From Gammaproteobacteria bacterium (lineage in GTDB: Bacteria; Pseudomonadota; Gammaproteobacteria; Pseudomonadales; Azotimanducaceae): a DNA stretch of 64,000 bases. The stretch covers positions 55,046 to 119,045 of the forward strand of contig JAPOVK010000057.1 in assembly GCA_026708185.1 (NCBI GenBank), read 5' to 3'. The notes under the pieces were generated by a model that saw nothing but the letters and a program-made list of their open reading frames with translations, was not told the origin of the DNA and did not search any database. The position numbers and the translations under genes were made by a program. This document shows, piece by piece, positions 41,277 to 49,432 of the stretch (position 1 is its first letter; each line of letters opens with the position of its first letter).

Positions 41277-44200
41277 CGCAGGCCACGAAGAGTCGCTTCG
41301 AGCGGTGATGCGCACAATCGCCGGAGTCCGCACGGTGACCTTTGCGGAGCTTCGCTCGGACCTTCGGCTGGCGCGCACATGGCTGTATGCGTCGGTGGTG
41401 ATCGGCACGGGTCTATTCGTCTATCTAGGCCTGGCCCTTGTGCATCGTGAGTTCTCTGCAACTTCGGCTTCCGTCGGCCTCGCGTCACCGAGAGTGCTCG
41501 TCTCCTGGTTCGGCTTTCCCCTGGTCCTGCTCGGCATGGCGGGTGCCACTCTGCTGGGGATCGACAGCTTCGGTCGGGACCAGCGAGACCGTATTGAAGG
41601 TGCCATCCACTCAAGACCCGTGTCCAATTCCGTGTTGCTTGCGGGGCAAATCCTTGGGGTCGTCACCGTGACCTGGCTGCCGATTGCCGTGTTCGCCGGC
41701 CTGACGCTCGCCCTTGGCGGTTACCTCGGCGAATCGCCCGGGCCGACTTCAATGCTGTCTTTCTTGTTGCTCGACGCCTTGCCCCTGCTGTCGACCTGGT
41801 CTGCCTTGTTTGCCTTGCTGGGCGTCGGGCTGCGCAACCGGTTCGCGGCCGCGCTTGCATCATGTGCCCTGCTCGGCTTTCTAGCGTGGAGCATCTACCG
41901 CATTCCCGCCTATCTGCTCTCCGCACTACCGCTTGGGGAGTGGGGGCTCGGCGCTGCATCCGAAGTCGTCACCCCACCGATCGCCATCGAGGCGTTCGTG
42001 CAGGTTGCCGCACTCCTCTTGGGCGCCGCCGGGCTGTTGACGCTGACGGCAGCGGCGCACCCTCGCCCAGATGATCGACCGGCACGCCGCATGGGCATGG
42101 GCACGGTGCTCATCCTGTCGAGTGCACTCTGCGTCGCGGTGCCTCTCAAGCAAGCCGAAGATCAGCAAATCATGCGCGGACGCTGGCTCGACGCCCATCT
42201 GGGGAACCGGGATGCGCGACCGCCACAGCTCTTGGAACTGGCCGGAAACGTGCGTATCGAACCCGGCGAGACACTGGTCCTCGATCTCCAACTGCGGGTC
42301 GCCGCGCCGCCCGACCACGAACTGTCGGCACTGTCTTTCAGTCTCAATCCTGGCATGGCTGTCGCGTCCGTAGATGTCGATGGCGAGGCGGCTCCCTTCG
42401 ACCACGCCTTGGGCTTGCTGACCGTTGCGCTGGCGAAACCGCTTGCGCCAGCGTCGCACGTCGACGTTGCCCTGCGGGCAACCGGCGTGCCGAAGGCCGA
42501 ATTCGCATACCTCGACAGTGCAGTCGAACCGGGCCGTCGTCCGATCACCGACGCTTTGGCGGTACTTGGCACCGAAGCATCGCTCTTCGACGCCGCGTAT
42601 GTCGCGCTGATGCCCGACGCGCGCTGGTTGCCAAGTCCGGGCGTGAACGTCGGGCGGCACGACTTTGGCAGTCGTGGCGCCGAGTTTTTCGAGCTCGATC
42701 TCGATGTGGAGGTGCCGGTCGGCTGGTGGGTCGCGGGGCCGGGACGCGAACCCGAAGTGGCCGGCGGATCCGACGGTTTCGTGCGGTTTCGGCTGGCACC
42801 GCCAGCGGGGGTCGGCGACTTCGGCCTGTTCGCCTCTCGGTTTGCGAGGCGAACAGCGACCGTCCGGGGCGTGACCTTCGAGCTCCTCTTGACGCCAAGC
42901 CATGCGAGCGCCTTGGAACCCCTCGCCGAGCTCGCCGAGGACCTTGTGACTTGGCTTGAAGACTCCGTTGCCGAGACCGAACGGCTCGGCATCCCCTATT
43001 CGTCGGCTGTGTTCAGCGTGGTCGAGGTCCCGGCACAACTGCGCGTCTATGGCGGGGGCACCCGGCTCGACACCGTGCAAGCATTGCCTGGGGTTCTTTT
43101 GCTACGCGAACAGGGCCTCCCCACGGCCCGTTTCGACCGCCTAGACGTTGCGGATCTGGGCACGCTGACCCGTTTCTTCAAGTGGGACATCACCGGCGGG
43201 GACGTTTTCCCGGGCGCGACGAGGAACCTCTTGGGGGTTCACACCGGCGCCGCCGGACCAGGCGCCACTGCCTTGGACGCCCTCGTGCACGAGCTGGCTT
43301 GGTCGCTGCTGTTCGGCCGCTATGAGCGGGGTTGGCTGTCGGCACACCGCTGGGCCGCCATGGATGTCGGCGACACCTTTTCGCAGGTGCTCGGCGACAT
43401 GCTCGGCAAAGGCTCGACGTTGGCGGAGGCGTTCGCGCGTCAGGCGATGGCAAGGCAGCCGATCTGGGATCTTGCGGCCGACGTACCGCTCTCCGACGTG
43501 GGCCGAGTGGCCCCGGGACACGCCACCGCATTGTTGGCGCTCAAAGGAACCGCGAACGCGACTGCCTTGACGGACACACTGGGCCGCGAACGCATTGGCG
43601 AAGTTCTGGCCGTACTACGTCACCGTCACGGCGGCCAGTCCTTCTCGGCATCGGATCTAGCTGCCATCGCCCCCGATTTCGACGCGACCCTAGGCGATTG
43701 GCTAACCGGGGCGGGCCTGCCCGGATTTACCGCCTCAGCTGTGGAAGTAGCCCGTTTGCCCGACGACAATTCCGGTCTGCCCCGCTATCGGATGCGCGCC
43801 CACGTGCGCAACGACGAAGCCACCCCTGGGCTGTTCACCATTCGCTACGTTGGTTCGCGCGCTGAGGCTGGGATGAGGCGATTGGACCCGATTCGCGTTG
43901 ACGGGAACACGGCCGTCGAATTGGGCTGGACCAGCCAGCACCCGCCAGCGGAGGCCTGGCTGGTGCCGTACCTCTCGCAGAACCGTGGCGAAGTGACCTT
44001 GGACTTGGTTGCTCTTGGGACGGGCGCACCGTCGGAGCCGGAGTTCGTCGGAGTTAGACCCAGCGACTGGCTGCCGTGGCCGGTAGGCGTCGTCATCGTC
44101 GATGACCTCGACGCGGGGTTTTCGATTGCGGGAGCTCGGACAGACGTGGACAGACACGGACTCCCTCAAAGCCGTCCGCTCGATCAGGGTTTGCCGATCT

Positions 44201-44670
44201 TCGATCCATTCACACCGGCAGGACGGATCGACGACTGGTCGCGTCTGCAGTTGCCTACGAGCTGGGGAAAGTACCGGCGTACGGTCGCGCGCAGCGCGCC
44301 GGGATCCGGCGCCGAACATGCCATGTTCGTCGCCGAGTTGCCCACCGCAGGCTCGTGGCGGCTGGACTACCACCTGCCAGCCTTGGACTTCGGAAGGCCG
44401 TCCTCCGCCGGGCCGAATGACGCCGTGTTCGCCTATGTGCGCGATCACAGCCTGGGCAGGCAAGGCACCTATTTCATGACCCTGCAGTCTCGTGGTCGAG
44501 AGACGGTGGCCGAATTCGACGCCTCGGCGGGGCAGCCAGGGTGGAACCCGGTGGTTCAGTTGGACATGCCTGCAGGGCCAGCCCGTGTTGCGGTTTCCAA
44601 CCGGACCACCGGTCGAACGGTGGTCGCGGACGCGATTCGTTGGACCGCGACTCGCTTAGACGACCCATGA
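41269..44670 (+). CDS. ABC-2-like permease with degenerate peptidase-like and golvesin-like domains
   Basis: 1133 residues from GTG 41269 (ATG 41308 alternative). N-terminal ABC-2-like membrane part with about six helices (VVIGTGLFVYLGLAL, LGIDSFGRDQRDRIEGAIHSRPVS, LPLLSTWSALFALLGVGL). After residue 300 an extracytoplasmic part resembles the M1-peptidase domain of ABC permease-peptidase fusions, but the metal motif is broken: TALDALVHELAW has HE but no second His three residues on. The last 150 residues (AELPTAGSWRLDYHLP ... VVADAIRW) look like a golvesin/xanthan-lyase-type beta sandwich. No ATP-binding gene is adjacent. Function unknown. Confidence 0.8.
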   Translation: MRSAGHEESLRAVMRTIAGVRTVTFAELRSDLRLARTWLYASVVIGTGLFVYLGLALVHREFSATSASVGLASPRVLVSWFGFPLVLLGMAGATLLGIDSFGRDQRDRIEGAIHSRPVSNSVLLAGQILGVVTVTWLPIAVFAGLTLALGGYLGESPGPTSMLSFLLLDALPLLSTWSALFALLGVGLRNRFAAALASCALLGFLAWSIYRIPAYLLSALPLGEWGLGAASEVVTPPIAIEAFVQVAALLLGAAGLLTLTAAAHPRPDDRPARRMGMGTVLILSSALCVAVPLKQAEDQQIMRGRWLDAHLGNRDARPPQLLELAGNVRIEPGETLVLDLQLRVAAPPDHELSALSFSLNPGMAVASVDVDGEAAPFDHALGLLTVALAKPLAPASHVDVALRATGVPKAEFAYLDSAVEPGRRPITDALAVLGTEASLFDAAYVALMPDARWLPSPGVNVGRHDFGSRGAEFFELDLDVEVPVGWWVAGPGREPEVAGGSDGFVRFRLAPPAGVGDFGLFASRFARRTATVRGVTFELLLTPSHASALEPLAELAEDLVTWLEDSVAETERLGIPYSSAVFSVVEVPAQLRVYGGGTRLDTVQALPGVLLLREQGLPTARFDRLDVADLGTLTRFFKWDITGGDVFPGATRNLLGVHTGAAGPGATALDALVHELAWSLLFGRYERGWLSAHRWAAMDVGDTFSQVLGDMLGKGSTLAEAFARQAMARQPIWDLAADVPLSDVGRVAPGHATALLALKGTANATALTDTLGRERIGEVLAVLRHRHGGQSFSASDLAAIAPDFDATLGDWLTGAGLPGFTASAVEVARLPDDNSGLPRYRMRAHVRNDEATPGLFTIRYVGSRAEAGMRRLDPIRVDGNTAVELGWTSQHPPAEAWLVPYLSQNRGEVTLDLVALGTGAPSEPEFVGVRPSDWLPWPVGVVIVDDLDAGFSIAGARTDVDRHGLPQSRPLDQGLPIFDPFTPAGRIDDWSRLQLPTSWGKYRRTVARSAPGSGAEHAMFVAELPTAGSWRLDYHLPALDFGRPSSAGPNDAVFAYVRDHSLGRQGTYFMTLQSRGRETVAEFDASAGQPGWNPVVQLDMPAGPARVAVSNRTTGRTVVADAIRWTATRLDDP

Positions 44671-44692
44671 ACGCGCGGGAGCCGAACCTCCA

Positions 44693-45436
44693 ATGCGAAG
44701 AGAGTCACCTGTGTTACGAACCTTGCGAATCTCGCTGATCGTCCCCCTCGGCGTACTTGGTCTAGCCACTCACGGCGACGGTTCACACGACCAGCGCCTC
44801 GAAGCGATTCTGGCGGCAGGAAGCAGTGTCGACGTGGTCTGCGACTACACCTATACCCATGCCGGTTCCCAAAGACCTGTTGTTACAGAATCCTATTCCT
44901 CTTCCGACGGATGGCGCCTGGCGGAGATTAACGGGCGACCACCTTCACCCAAAGAGCTGGCCGTTTATGAGTCCGACGAAAGAAAGCAGTCGCGGGCCCG
45001 CCGGAACGCGCCGCGATTTGAACTGCGATCGCACGTCGATCCCGACTCACTGGTGATCACGTCGGAAGACGACGACACGTTGACGGTGGCATTTGCGCCC
45101 CCGGCGTCGAAGGATAAGGACGAGGATCTACTGATGCGCAAACTCGGCGTCAAGATGCGGGGCTCGTTGATTGTCCGGAAGCCAGGGCTACGACTGCTCA
45201 CGATGACACTCGCGCTCGCCGAACCCGTTGCCATTGCGATCCCCCCTGTTCGCGTGCACGAGTACACGGAGACGCGTACGTTTGTCATCGACTCGACCAC
45301 GGGCGCGACTCTCGTAAGGTCTTTCGAGTTCCATTCGCGCGGAAGGGCGTTCTACGTCAAGAAGCTGCAGAACTCCAGCATGCTCGAATACAGCTACGCC
45401 AACTGCCGCTCCGACCGCATGGTGACGGAACGGTAG
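44693..45436 (+). CDS. exported protein of unknown function
   Basis: 247 residues from ATG 44693 (GTG 44711 also possible). N-terminal signal-like helix LRISLIVPLGVLGLATHG. The rest is soluble and mixed: DVVCDYTYTHAG, YSSSDGWRLAEINGRPPSPKEL, SLVITSEDDDTLTVAFAPP, and two Cys that could pair. Motifs suggest a lipocalin-like or outer-membrane-lipoprotein-carrier-like beta fold, but this is weak. It follows the permease by 22 nt, likely cotranscribed, so both may serve one envelope process. Confidence 0.7.
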   Translation: MRRESPVLRTLRISLIVPLGVLGLATHGDGSHDQRLEAILAAGSSVDVVCDYTYTHAGSQRPVVTESYSSSDGWRLAEINGRPPSPKELAVYESDERKQSRARRNAPRFELRSHVDPDSLVITSEDDDTLTVAFAPPASKDKDEDLLMRKLGVKMRGSLIVRKPGLRLLTMTLALAEPVAIAIPPVRVHEYTETRTFVIDSTTGATLVRSFEFHSRGRAFYVKKLQNSSMLEYSYANCRSDRMVTER

Positions 45437-45466
45437 GGATAGGCGGGAGGACGTACAGAAGCTCGC

Positions 45467-46138
45467 CTATGGTCTGGTCGCCGAAGCCTGCGCGAGTCCT
45501 GCGAGCCTGGTAGCTATGGCCTGTCGGATCGGCCGAGCGGTGACTTGCCGTTCGAGAAGCTCCGCGAGCACGCGGTGATCGATATCCGAGAGATCGAGTT
45601 CCGGGAGCCGCTGGTAGCGGTTGCCCCGCCGAGTCCCAATGTAGAACGTGTCCAGGAGCGCCTTTTCGGCCGTGGCGATCGCGTAGGGCGGCTCGGTTTC
45701 CGACATTTCGATCCCGTCGGTCATCATCGGCGGACGCAGTTGGAGGAACTCGAAGCGACCGATCGGACTGTCCAGCGTGCGCCCATGGCCCGTCGTCGCG
45801 ACCTGGATTCCGCCGGGAATCTGCGACAGGACGCCGCGACGATGCAAGGCCGAGACGAACGAGACGTAGCCATGCTCGTTGCCGATCAGTAGTCCGGTCG
45901 CCGCGTACGGCGTGAAAGCCGGATGTTCCAATTGCGCCCAGACGCCCCGGGTCACTCTAACGAGGGCGTCTCGCCGCGCCAACCCGCCGAGCCACCGCGA
46001 CGCGCTGTCCATACGCTGTCCCGTCGCGACAGCAAAGGACCGTGTGGAGAACAGTGCGTTCCGGGCGAGGTACACGATTGGATCCTTCGTACCCGGCGGA
46101 TTCGGCCAGCTGCTAAGCGAATCAATACCTTGCATCAC
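45467..46138 (-). CDS. AbiEi-type antitoxin
   Basis: 223 residues. N-terminal winged-helix part (YLARNALFSTRSFAVATGQR, WLGGLARRDALVRVTRGVW) then an AbiEi C-terminal domain (GYVSFVSALHRRGVLSQIPGGI, AIATAEKALLDTFYIGTRRG). Type IV antitoxins of this family also repress their own promoter. It overlaps the toxin by 4 nt and is the downstream gene, opposite to the usual antitoxin-first order. Confidence 0.88.
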   Translation of the reverse strand: MMQGIDSLSSWPNPPGTKDPIVYLARNALFSTRSFAVATGQRMDSASRWLGGLARRDALVRVTRGVWAQLEHPAFTPYAATGLLIGNEHGYVSFVSALHRRGVLSQIPGGIQVATTGHGRTLDSPIGRFEFLQLRPPMMTDGIEMSETEPPYAIATAEKALLDTFYIGTRRGNRYQRLPELDLSDIDHRVLAELLERQVTARPIRQAIATRLAGLAQASATRP

Positions 46139-46914
46139 GTGTCGCCTTCGTCTAGGAGATCAATCAATGCCGCGCAGATGTCGTTCCAGCGGTCGACGCC
46201 CTCGTAGTCCGCACGCGACTCAGGATCAAGATAGTCGACGACTTGGTCCACGTAGTCGGCATAGCTGAATGACACCAGGAGGTCTGCCGCTCGTGTCCTC
46301 ACGTGCTCGGGGAGCGTTCGCCCCACCGTGTCGTCCCAATGCCCGCCGAGCCAGAGCACGTAGAGGTCGAAGACATCTCGTACCTGCGGTTCGGATCGTC
46401 CCACCAAGGCCGCGAGCTTCTGCTCCGCCTGCGCATGGCCCGAATAGTGCTGACATTGGAAGGCGAGTTGCCGATACCGTCCCGTGCGATCCGGAGACAC
46501 GGTACCGGTCACGATGGCCTGTGAGGCGGCGTCCTGTCGGCGCCGCGAGAACTCCACTTTGGTGGGCAGAGCCTCCCCTGCCGCCGTGACCACCCGTGCC
46601 CGGAAACGTTGCGTCGTCGGCGTGTGTTTCGCCCGGCCAGGGTCGTTGACCTCCACGTCGACCACCCCAAGTGCGGCTAGCGACCGGCGAAAGGCAGCGT
46701 CGCTCAGCACCCGGTAGCCGTTCTTCCTTAAGGTGGAGACCGCACCGCCTAGCACATCGAGGTCCATGTCTTCGGAATAGCGCGGGCTACCATGGAAGAA
46801 CCGCAGATTAGCGCCCCCCTTCAAGACGTAGAGTCGTGGATCCGACAGCTTCAGGAGCCGGCTTAGGAACTGGAGGTGGAACGCCTCCCGCAACTCGCGA
46901 TGGGTGTACGCCAT
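46135..46914 (-). CDS. AbiEii-type nucleotidyltransferase toxin
   Basis: 259 residues. Nucleotidyltransferase core: VLKGGANLRFFHGSPRYSEDMDLDVLGG supplies the glycines and catalytic Asp pair (SEDMDLD), then KVEFSRRR and AEQKLAALVGRSEPQVRDVFDLYVLW, which holds the basic and DVFDL motifs of AbiEii/AbiGii toxins. It likely blocks growth by modifying tRNA or another RNA and can protect from phage. First gene of the pair; an AT-rich promoter lies directly upstream. Confidence 0.9.
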   Translation of the reverse strand: MAYTHRELREAFHLQFLSRLLKLSDPRLYVLKGGANLRFFHGSPRYSEDMDLDVLGGAVSTLRKNGYRVLSDAAFRRSLAALGVVDVEVNDPGRAKHTPTTQRFRARVVTAAGEALPTKVEFSRRRQDAASQAIVTGTVSPDRTGRYRQLAFQCQHYSGHAQAEQKLAALVGRSEPQVRDVFDLYVLWLGGHWDDTVGRTLPEHVRTRAADLLVSFSYADYVDQVVDYLDPESRADYEGVDRWNDICAALIDLLDEGDT

Positions 46915-46920
46915 CCACCC

Positions 46921-46950
46921 ATTATGAATGTAAATTGTCTTTTCTGTCTA
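46921..46950 (-). promoter_or_regulatory. predicted promoter of the AbiE-type operon, possibly leaderless
   Basis: On the minus strand TAGACA (46950-46945) and CATAAT (46926-46921) are separated by 18 bp, each one base from the sigma-70 consensus. The -10 ends only six bases before the toxin ATG, so transcription would start at or within a base or two of the ATG. The segment is conspicuously AT-rich for this genome. Confidence 0.55.
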
Positions 46951-46957
46951 TTCAGAT

Positions 46958-46969
46958 ACACATTTGTGT
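46958..46969. promoter_or_regulatory. possible operator, inverted repeat ACACA-tt-TGTGT
   Basis: A 12-bp inverted repeat eight bases upstream of the predicted -35 of the toxin-antitoxin operon. AbiEi-type antitoxins bind inverted repeats at their own promoters; that this is such a site is inference. Confidence 0.35.
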
Positions 46970-46994
46970 CTTCCGCACCGTCTGCGGCGGCATC

Positions 46995-49430
46995 TCAAGC
47001 GCGCAGGCGGACGTTGTCGGGATCCCACGGACTCTCGTCGACCACCTCCGCCGGATAGCGTCCGCCGAGAATCTCGATCTCCAGGCGCGTGCCCGCGGTC
47101 GCGCACTCGGGCCGCAACATCGCGAGCGCAAGCGATTGCTCAAGGCGGAATCCGTAGTTGCCGCTCGTTGATCGGCCGATCATCTCGCCGCCGGCGTACA
47201 GGGGGTTGTTGCCAAGCGGGTCCGCGTCGTCCGGGCCGTCCACGACCAGCGTCGCGAATGCGTTGGCGAAGCCGCGCTGCTGCCACGCCAGGAGTCCCGC
47301 GCGCCCCGTGAAATCACCCTTGTCGAGGCGCACGAACCGGTCCATGCCGGATTCCAGCGCGGCGTACTCGATCGACAGTTCCGCCCCGACCATGCGGTAG
47401 GACTTCTCGAGGCGCAGCGAGTCCATGGCGCGGATGCCGAAGGGTTTCAGGCCGAGATCCTCGCCCGCCGCCGTCAACGCGTCGAAGATGCCGTTCTGAT
47501 AGTCGATGCGATGGTGAATCTCCCAGCCGAGTTCGCCCACGAAGTTCAGACGCAGCAGTTTGACCGGTGCTAGGCCGATGTTTGCGTCCACACCGGTGAG
47601 CCAGCGGAAGCGCTCGTTGTCGAGGTCGACGTCGCAGACCCGGCGAAGAAGCTCGCGCGACTTCGGGCCCGCGACCACCAATACGCCCATGCTCGACGTC
47701 AGGTCGTCGAAACGCACGCTGCCGTCGGTCGGCATCTGCCGCGCCAGGTAGTCGTGATCCAGGCGCTGGAACGCGCCCGCCGAGACCAGGTAGAAGCTGT
47801 CTTCGGTCTCCCGGTGGATGGTGAATTCGGAGTGCACGCCGCCACGGCTGTCGAGCGCGTGGCACAGCGCGATACCGCCCGGGCGACGCGGCAGCCGGTT
47901 GGCGACGAAGCGGTTGAGGAACGCAGCCGCGCCCGGTCCGTTGACGCGCGCCTTCGCGAACGCCGTCATGTCCAGGAGACCGACGTTGTCGCGGACGTTG
48001 CGGCATTCGGCGCCGACGTGTTCGAACCATCTTGAGCGGCGGAACGACCAGTGGTCTTCCCGGCCGACGCCGGGCGGTGCGAACCAGTTCGGTCGCTCCC
48101 AACCGAACTTCTGGCCGAACACGGCGCCCTGTGCGCGCATCCGTTCGTAGCACGGCGCCGTGCGATGCGGGCGCGCCGCCGGCCGCTCTTCGTCCGGGTA
48201 GTGGACGGTGAAGACATTGGCGTAGGCCTCTTCGTTCTTGGCCTTGAGGTAGGCGGGCGTCGCATAGTCGCCGAAGCGGCGTGGCTCGACGCCGAGCATG
48301 TCGATGGTCGGCTCGCCTTCGACGATCCACTCCGCGAGTTGCCAGCCCGCGCCACCGGCGGCCGTGATGCCGAAGCTGTGGCCCTCGTTGAGCCAGAAGT
48401 TCCGCTTGCCCCAGGCCGGGCCAACGATCGGGCTGCCGTCCGGGGTGTAGGCGATCGCGCCGTTGTAGACGTTCTTGACCCCGAGTTCGCCGAATGCCGG
48501 GACTCGGCGGATCGCGGATTCGATATGCGGTGCCAGGCGGTCGAGGTCCGCGTTGAATAGCTCGTACTCGCTGTCCGGAGAAGGCCCGTCCAAATAGCAG
48601 ACCGGCGCCCCCCGCTCGTAAGGTCCGAGCAGCAGGCCACCGGCTTCCTCACGCATGTACCACGAGCCGTCGGACTCCCGCAGGACGCCCATCTCCGGCA
48701 AGCCCTTGGCGTGACGCGCTTGGATCGCGGGATGCGCTTCGGTGACGATGTACTGGTGTTGCACGGGCAAGACTGGGATGTCGAGACCGACCATGGCGCC
48801 CGTTCGGCGCGCGAAGCTGCCCGTCGCCGACACCACGTGTTCGCAGACGATGTCGCCTTGGTCCGTGCGTACGAGCCACTCGCCGCCGGACCGTCGCTCG
48901 ATGGCCGTGACGGCGGTCTGGCGGTGGATCGTCGCCCCCAAGGCACGCGCCCCACGGGCCAGCGCCTGCGTGAGGTCGGCCGGCTGGACATAGCCGTCGC
49001 CGGGGTGGCGGATGGCGCCGATCAAGCCGTCGGTGACGGCCATCGGCCAGATCTCGCGCACCTGCTCGGGGTTGAGGAACTCGACCTCGACGCCGATCGT
49101 GCGGGCAACGCTCGCGTATTGGCGGTACTCGTCCATACGGTCGGCGGTCATCGCTAGGCGGATGTTGCCGACCAGCCGCAAGCCGACATCCTGGCCCGTT
49201 TCGGCTTCCAGCGTGCGATAGAGCGCGACCGAGTACTTGTGCAGTTGTCCAACCGAGTAGCTCATGTTGAACAGCGGCAACAGTCCGGCGGCGTGCCAGG
49301 TCGCGCCGGACGTCAACTCCTTGCGCTCGACGAGCACGACATCCGACCATCCCTTGCGGGCCAGGTGGTAGAGGGTGGATACGCCGACGACGCCGCCGCC
49401 AATGACGACTACGCGCGCATGCGTCTGCAT
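46995..49430 (-). CDS. dimethylglycine/sarcosine dehydrogenase-like flavoprotein
   Basis: 811 residues from ATG 49430. N-terminal DAO domain (VVVIGGGVVGVSTLYHLARKG); SGATWHAAGLLPLF contains the His that carries covalent FAD in mammalian dimethylglycine and sarcosine dehydrogenases. C-terminal GcvT-like domain (about 430-810: VGLLDMTAFAKARVNGPGAAAF, FRWLTGVDANIGLAPVKLLR, MDRFVRLDKGDFTGRAGLL) for THF-linked methylene capture. It likely demethylates dimethylglycine or a similar N-methyl compound, feeding 5,10-methylene-THF. It starts 2 nt after the fhs stop, so it is cotranscribed with the folate genes. Confidence 0.9.
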   Translation of the reverse strand: MQTHARVVVIGGGVVGVSTLYHLARKGWSDVVLVERKELTSGATWHAAGLLPLFNMSYSVGQLHKYSVALYRTLEAETGQDVGLRLVGNIRLAMTADRMDEYRQYASVARTIGVEVEFLNPEQVREIWPMAVTDGLIGAIRHPGDGYVQPADLTQALARGARALGATIHRQTAVTAIERRSGGEWLVRTDQGDIVCEHVVSATGSFARRTGAMVGLDIPVLPVQHQYIVTEAHPAIQARHAKGLPEMGVLRESDGSWYMREEAGGLLLGPYERGAPVCYLDGPSPDSEYELFNADLDRLAPHIESAIRRVPAFGELGVKNVYNGAIAYTPDGSPIVGPAWGKRNFWLNEGHSFGITAAGGAGWQLAEWIVEGEPTIDMLGVEPRRFGDYATPAYLKAKNEEAYANVFTVHYPDEERPAARPHRTAPCYERMRAQGAVFGQKFGWERPNWFAPPGVGREDHWSFRRSRWFEHVGAECRNVRDNVGLLDMTAFAKARVNGPGAAAFLNRFVANRLPRRPGGIALCHALDSRGGVHSEFTIHRETEDSFYLVSAGAFQRLDHDYLARQMPTDGSVRFDDLTSSMGVLVVAGPKSRELLRRVCDVDLDNERFRWLTGVDANIGLAPVKLLRLNFVGELGWEIHHRIDYQNGIFDALTAAGEDLGLKPFGIRAMDSLRLEKSYRMVGAELSIEYAALESGMDRFVRLDKGDFTGRAGLLAWQQRGFANAFATLVVDGPDDADPLGNNPLYAGGEMIGRSTSGNYGFRLEQSLALAMLRPECATAGTRLEIEILGGRYPAEVVDESPWDPDNVRLRA

Positions 49431-49432
49431 CC

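Noticed and set aside
41269..44670. Active M1 zinc aminopeptidase
   Set aside because: The HExxH motif is not present; only HELAW is found, with no second His at the required spacing.
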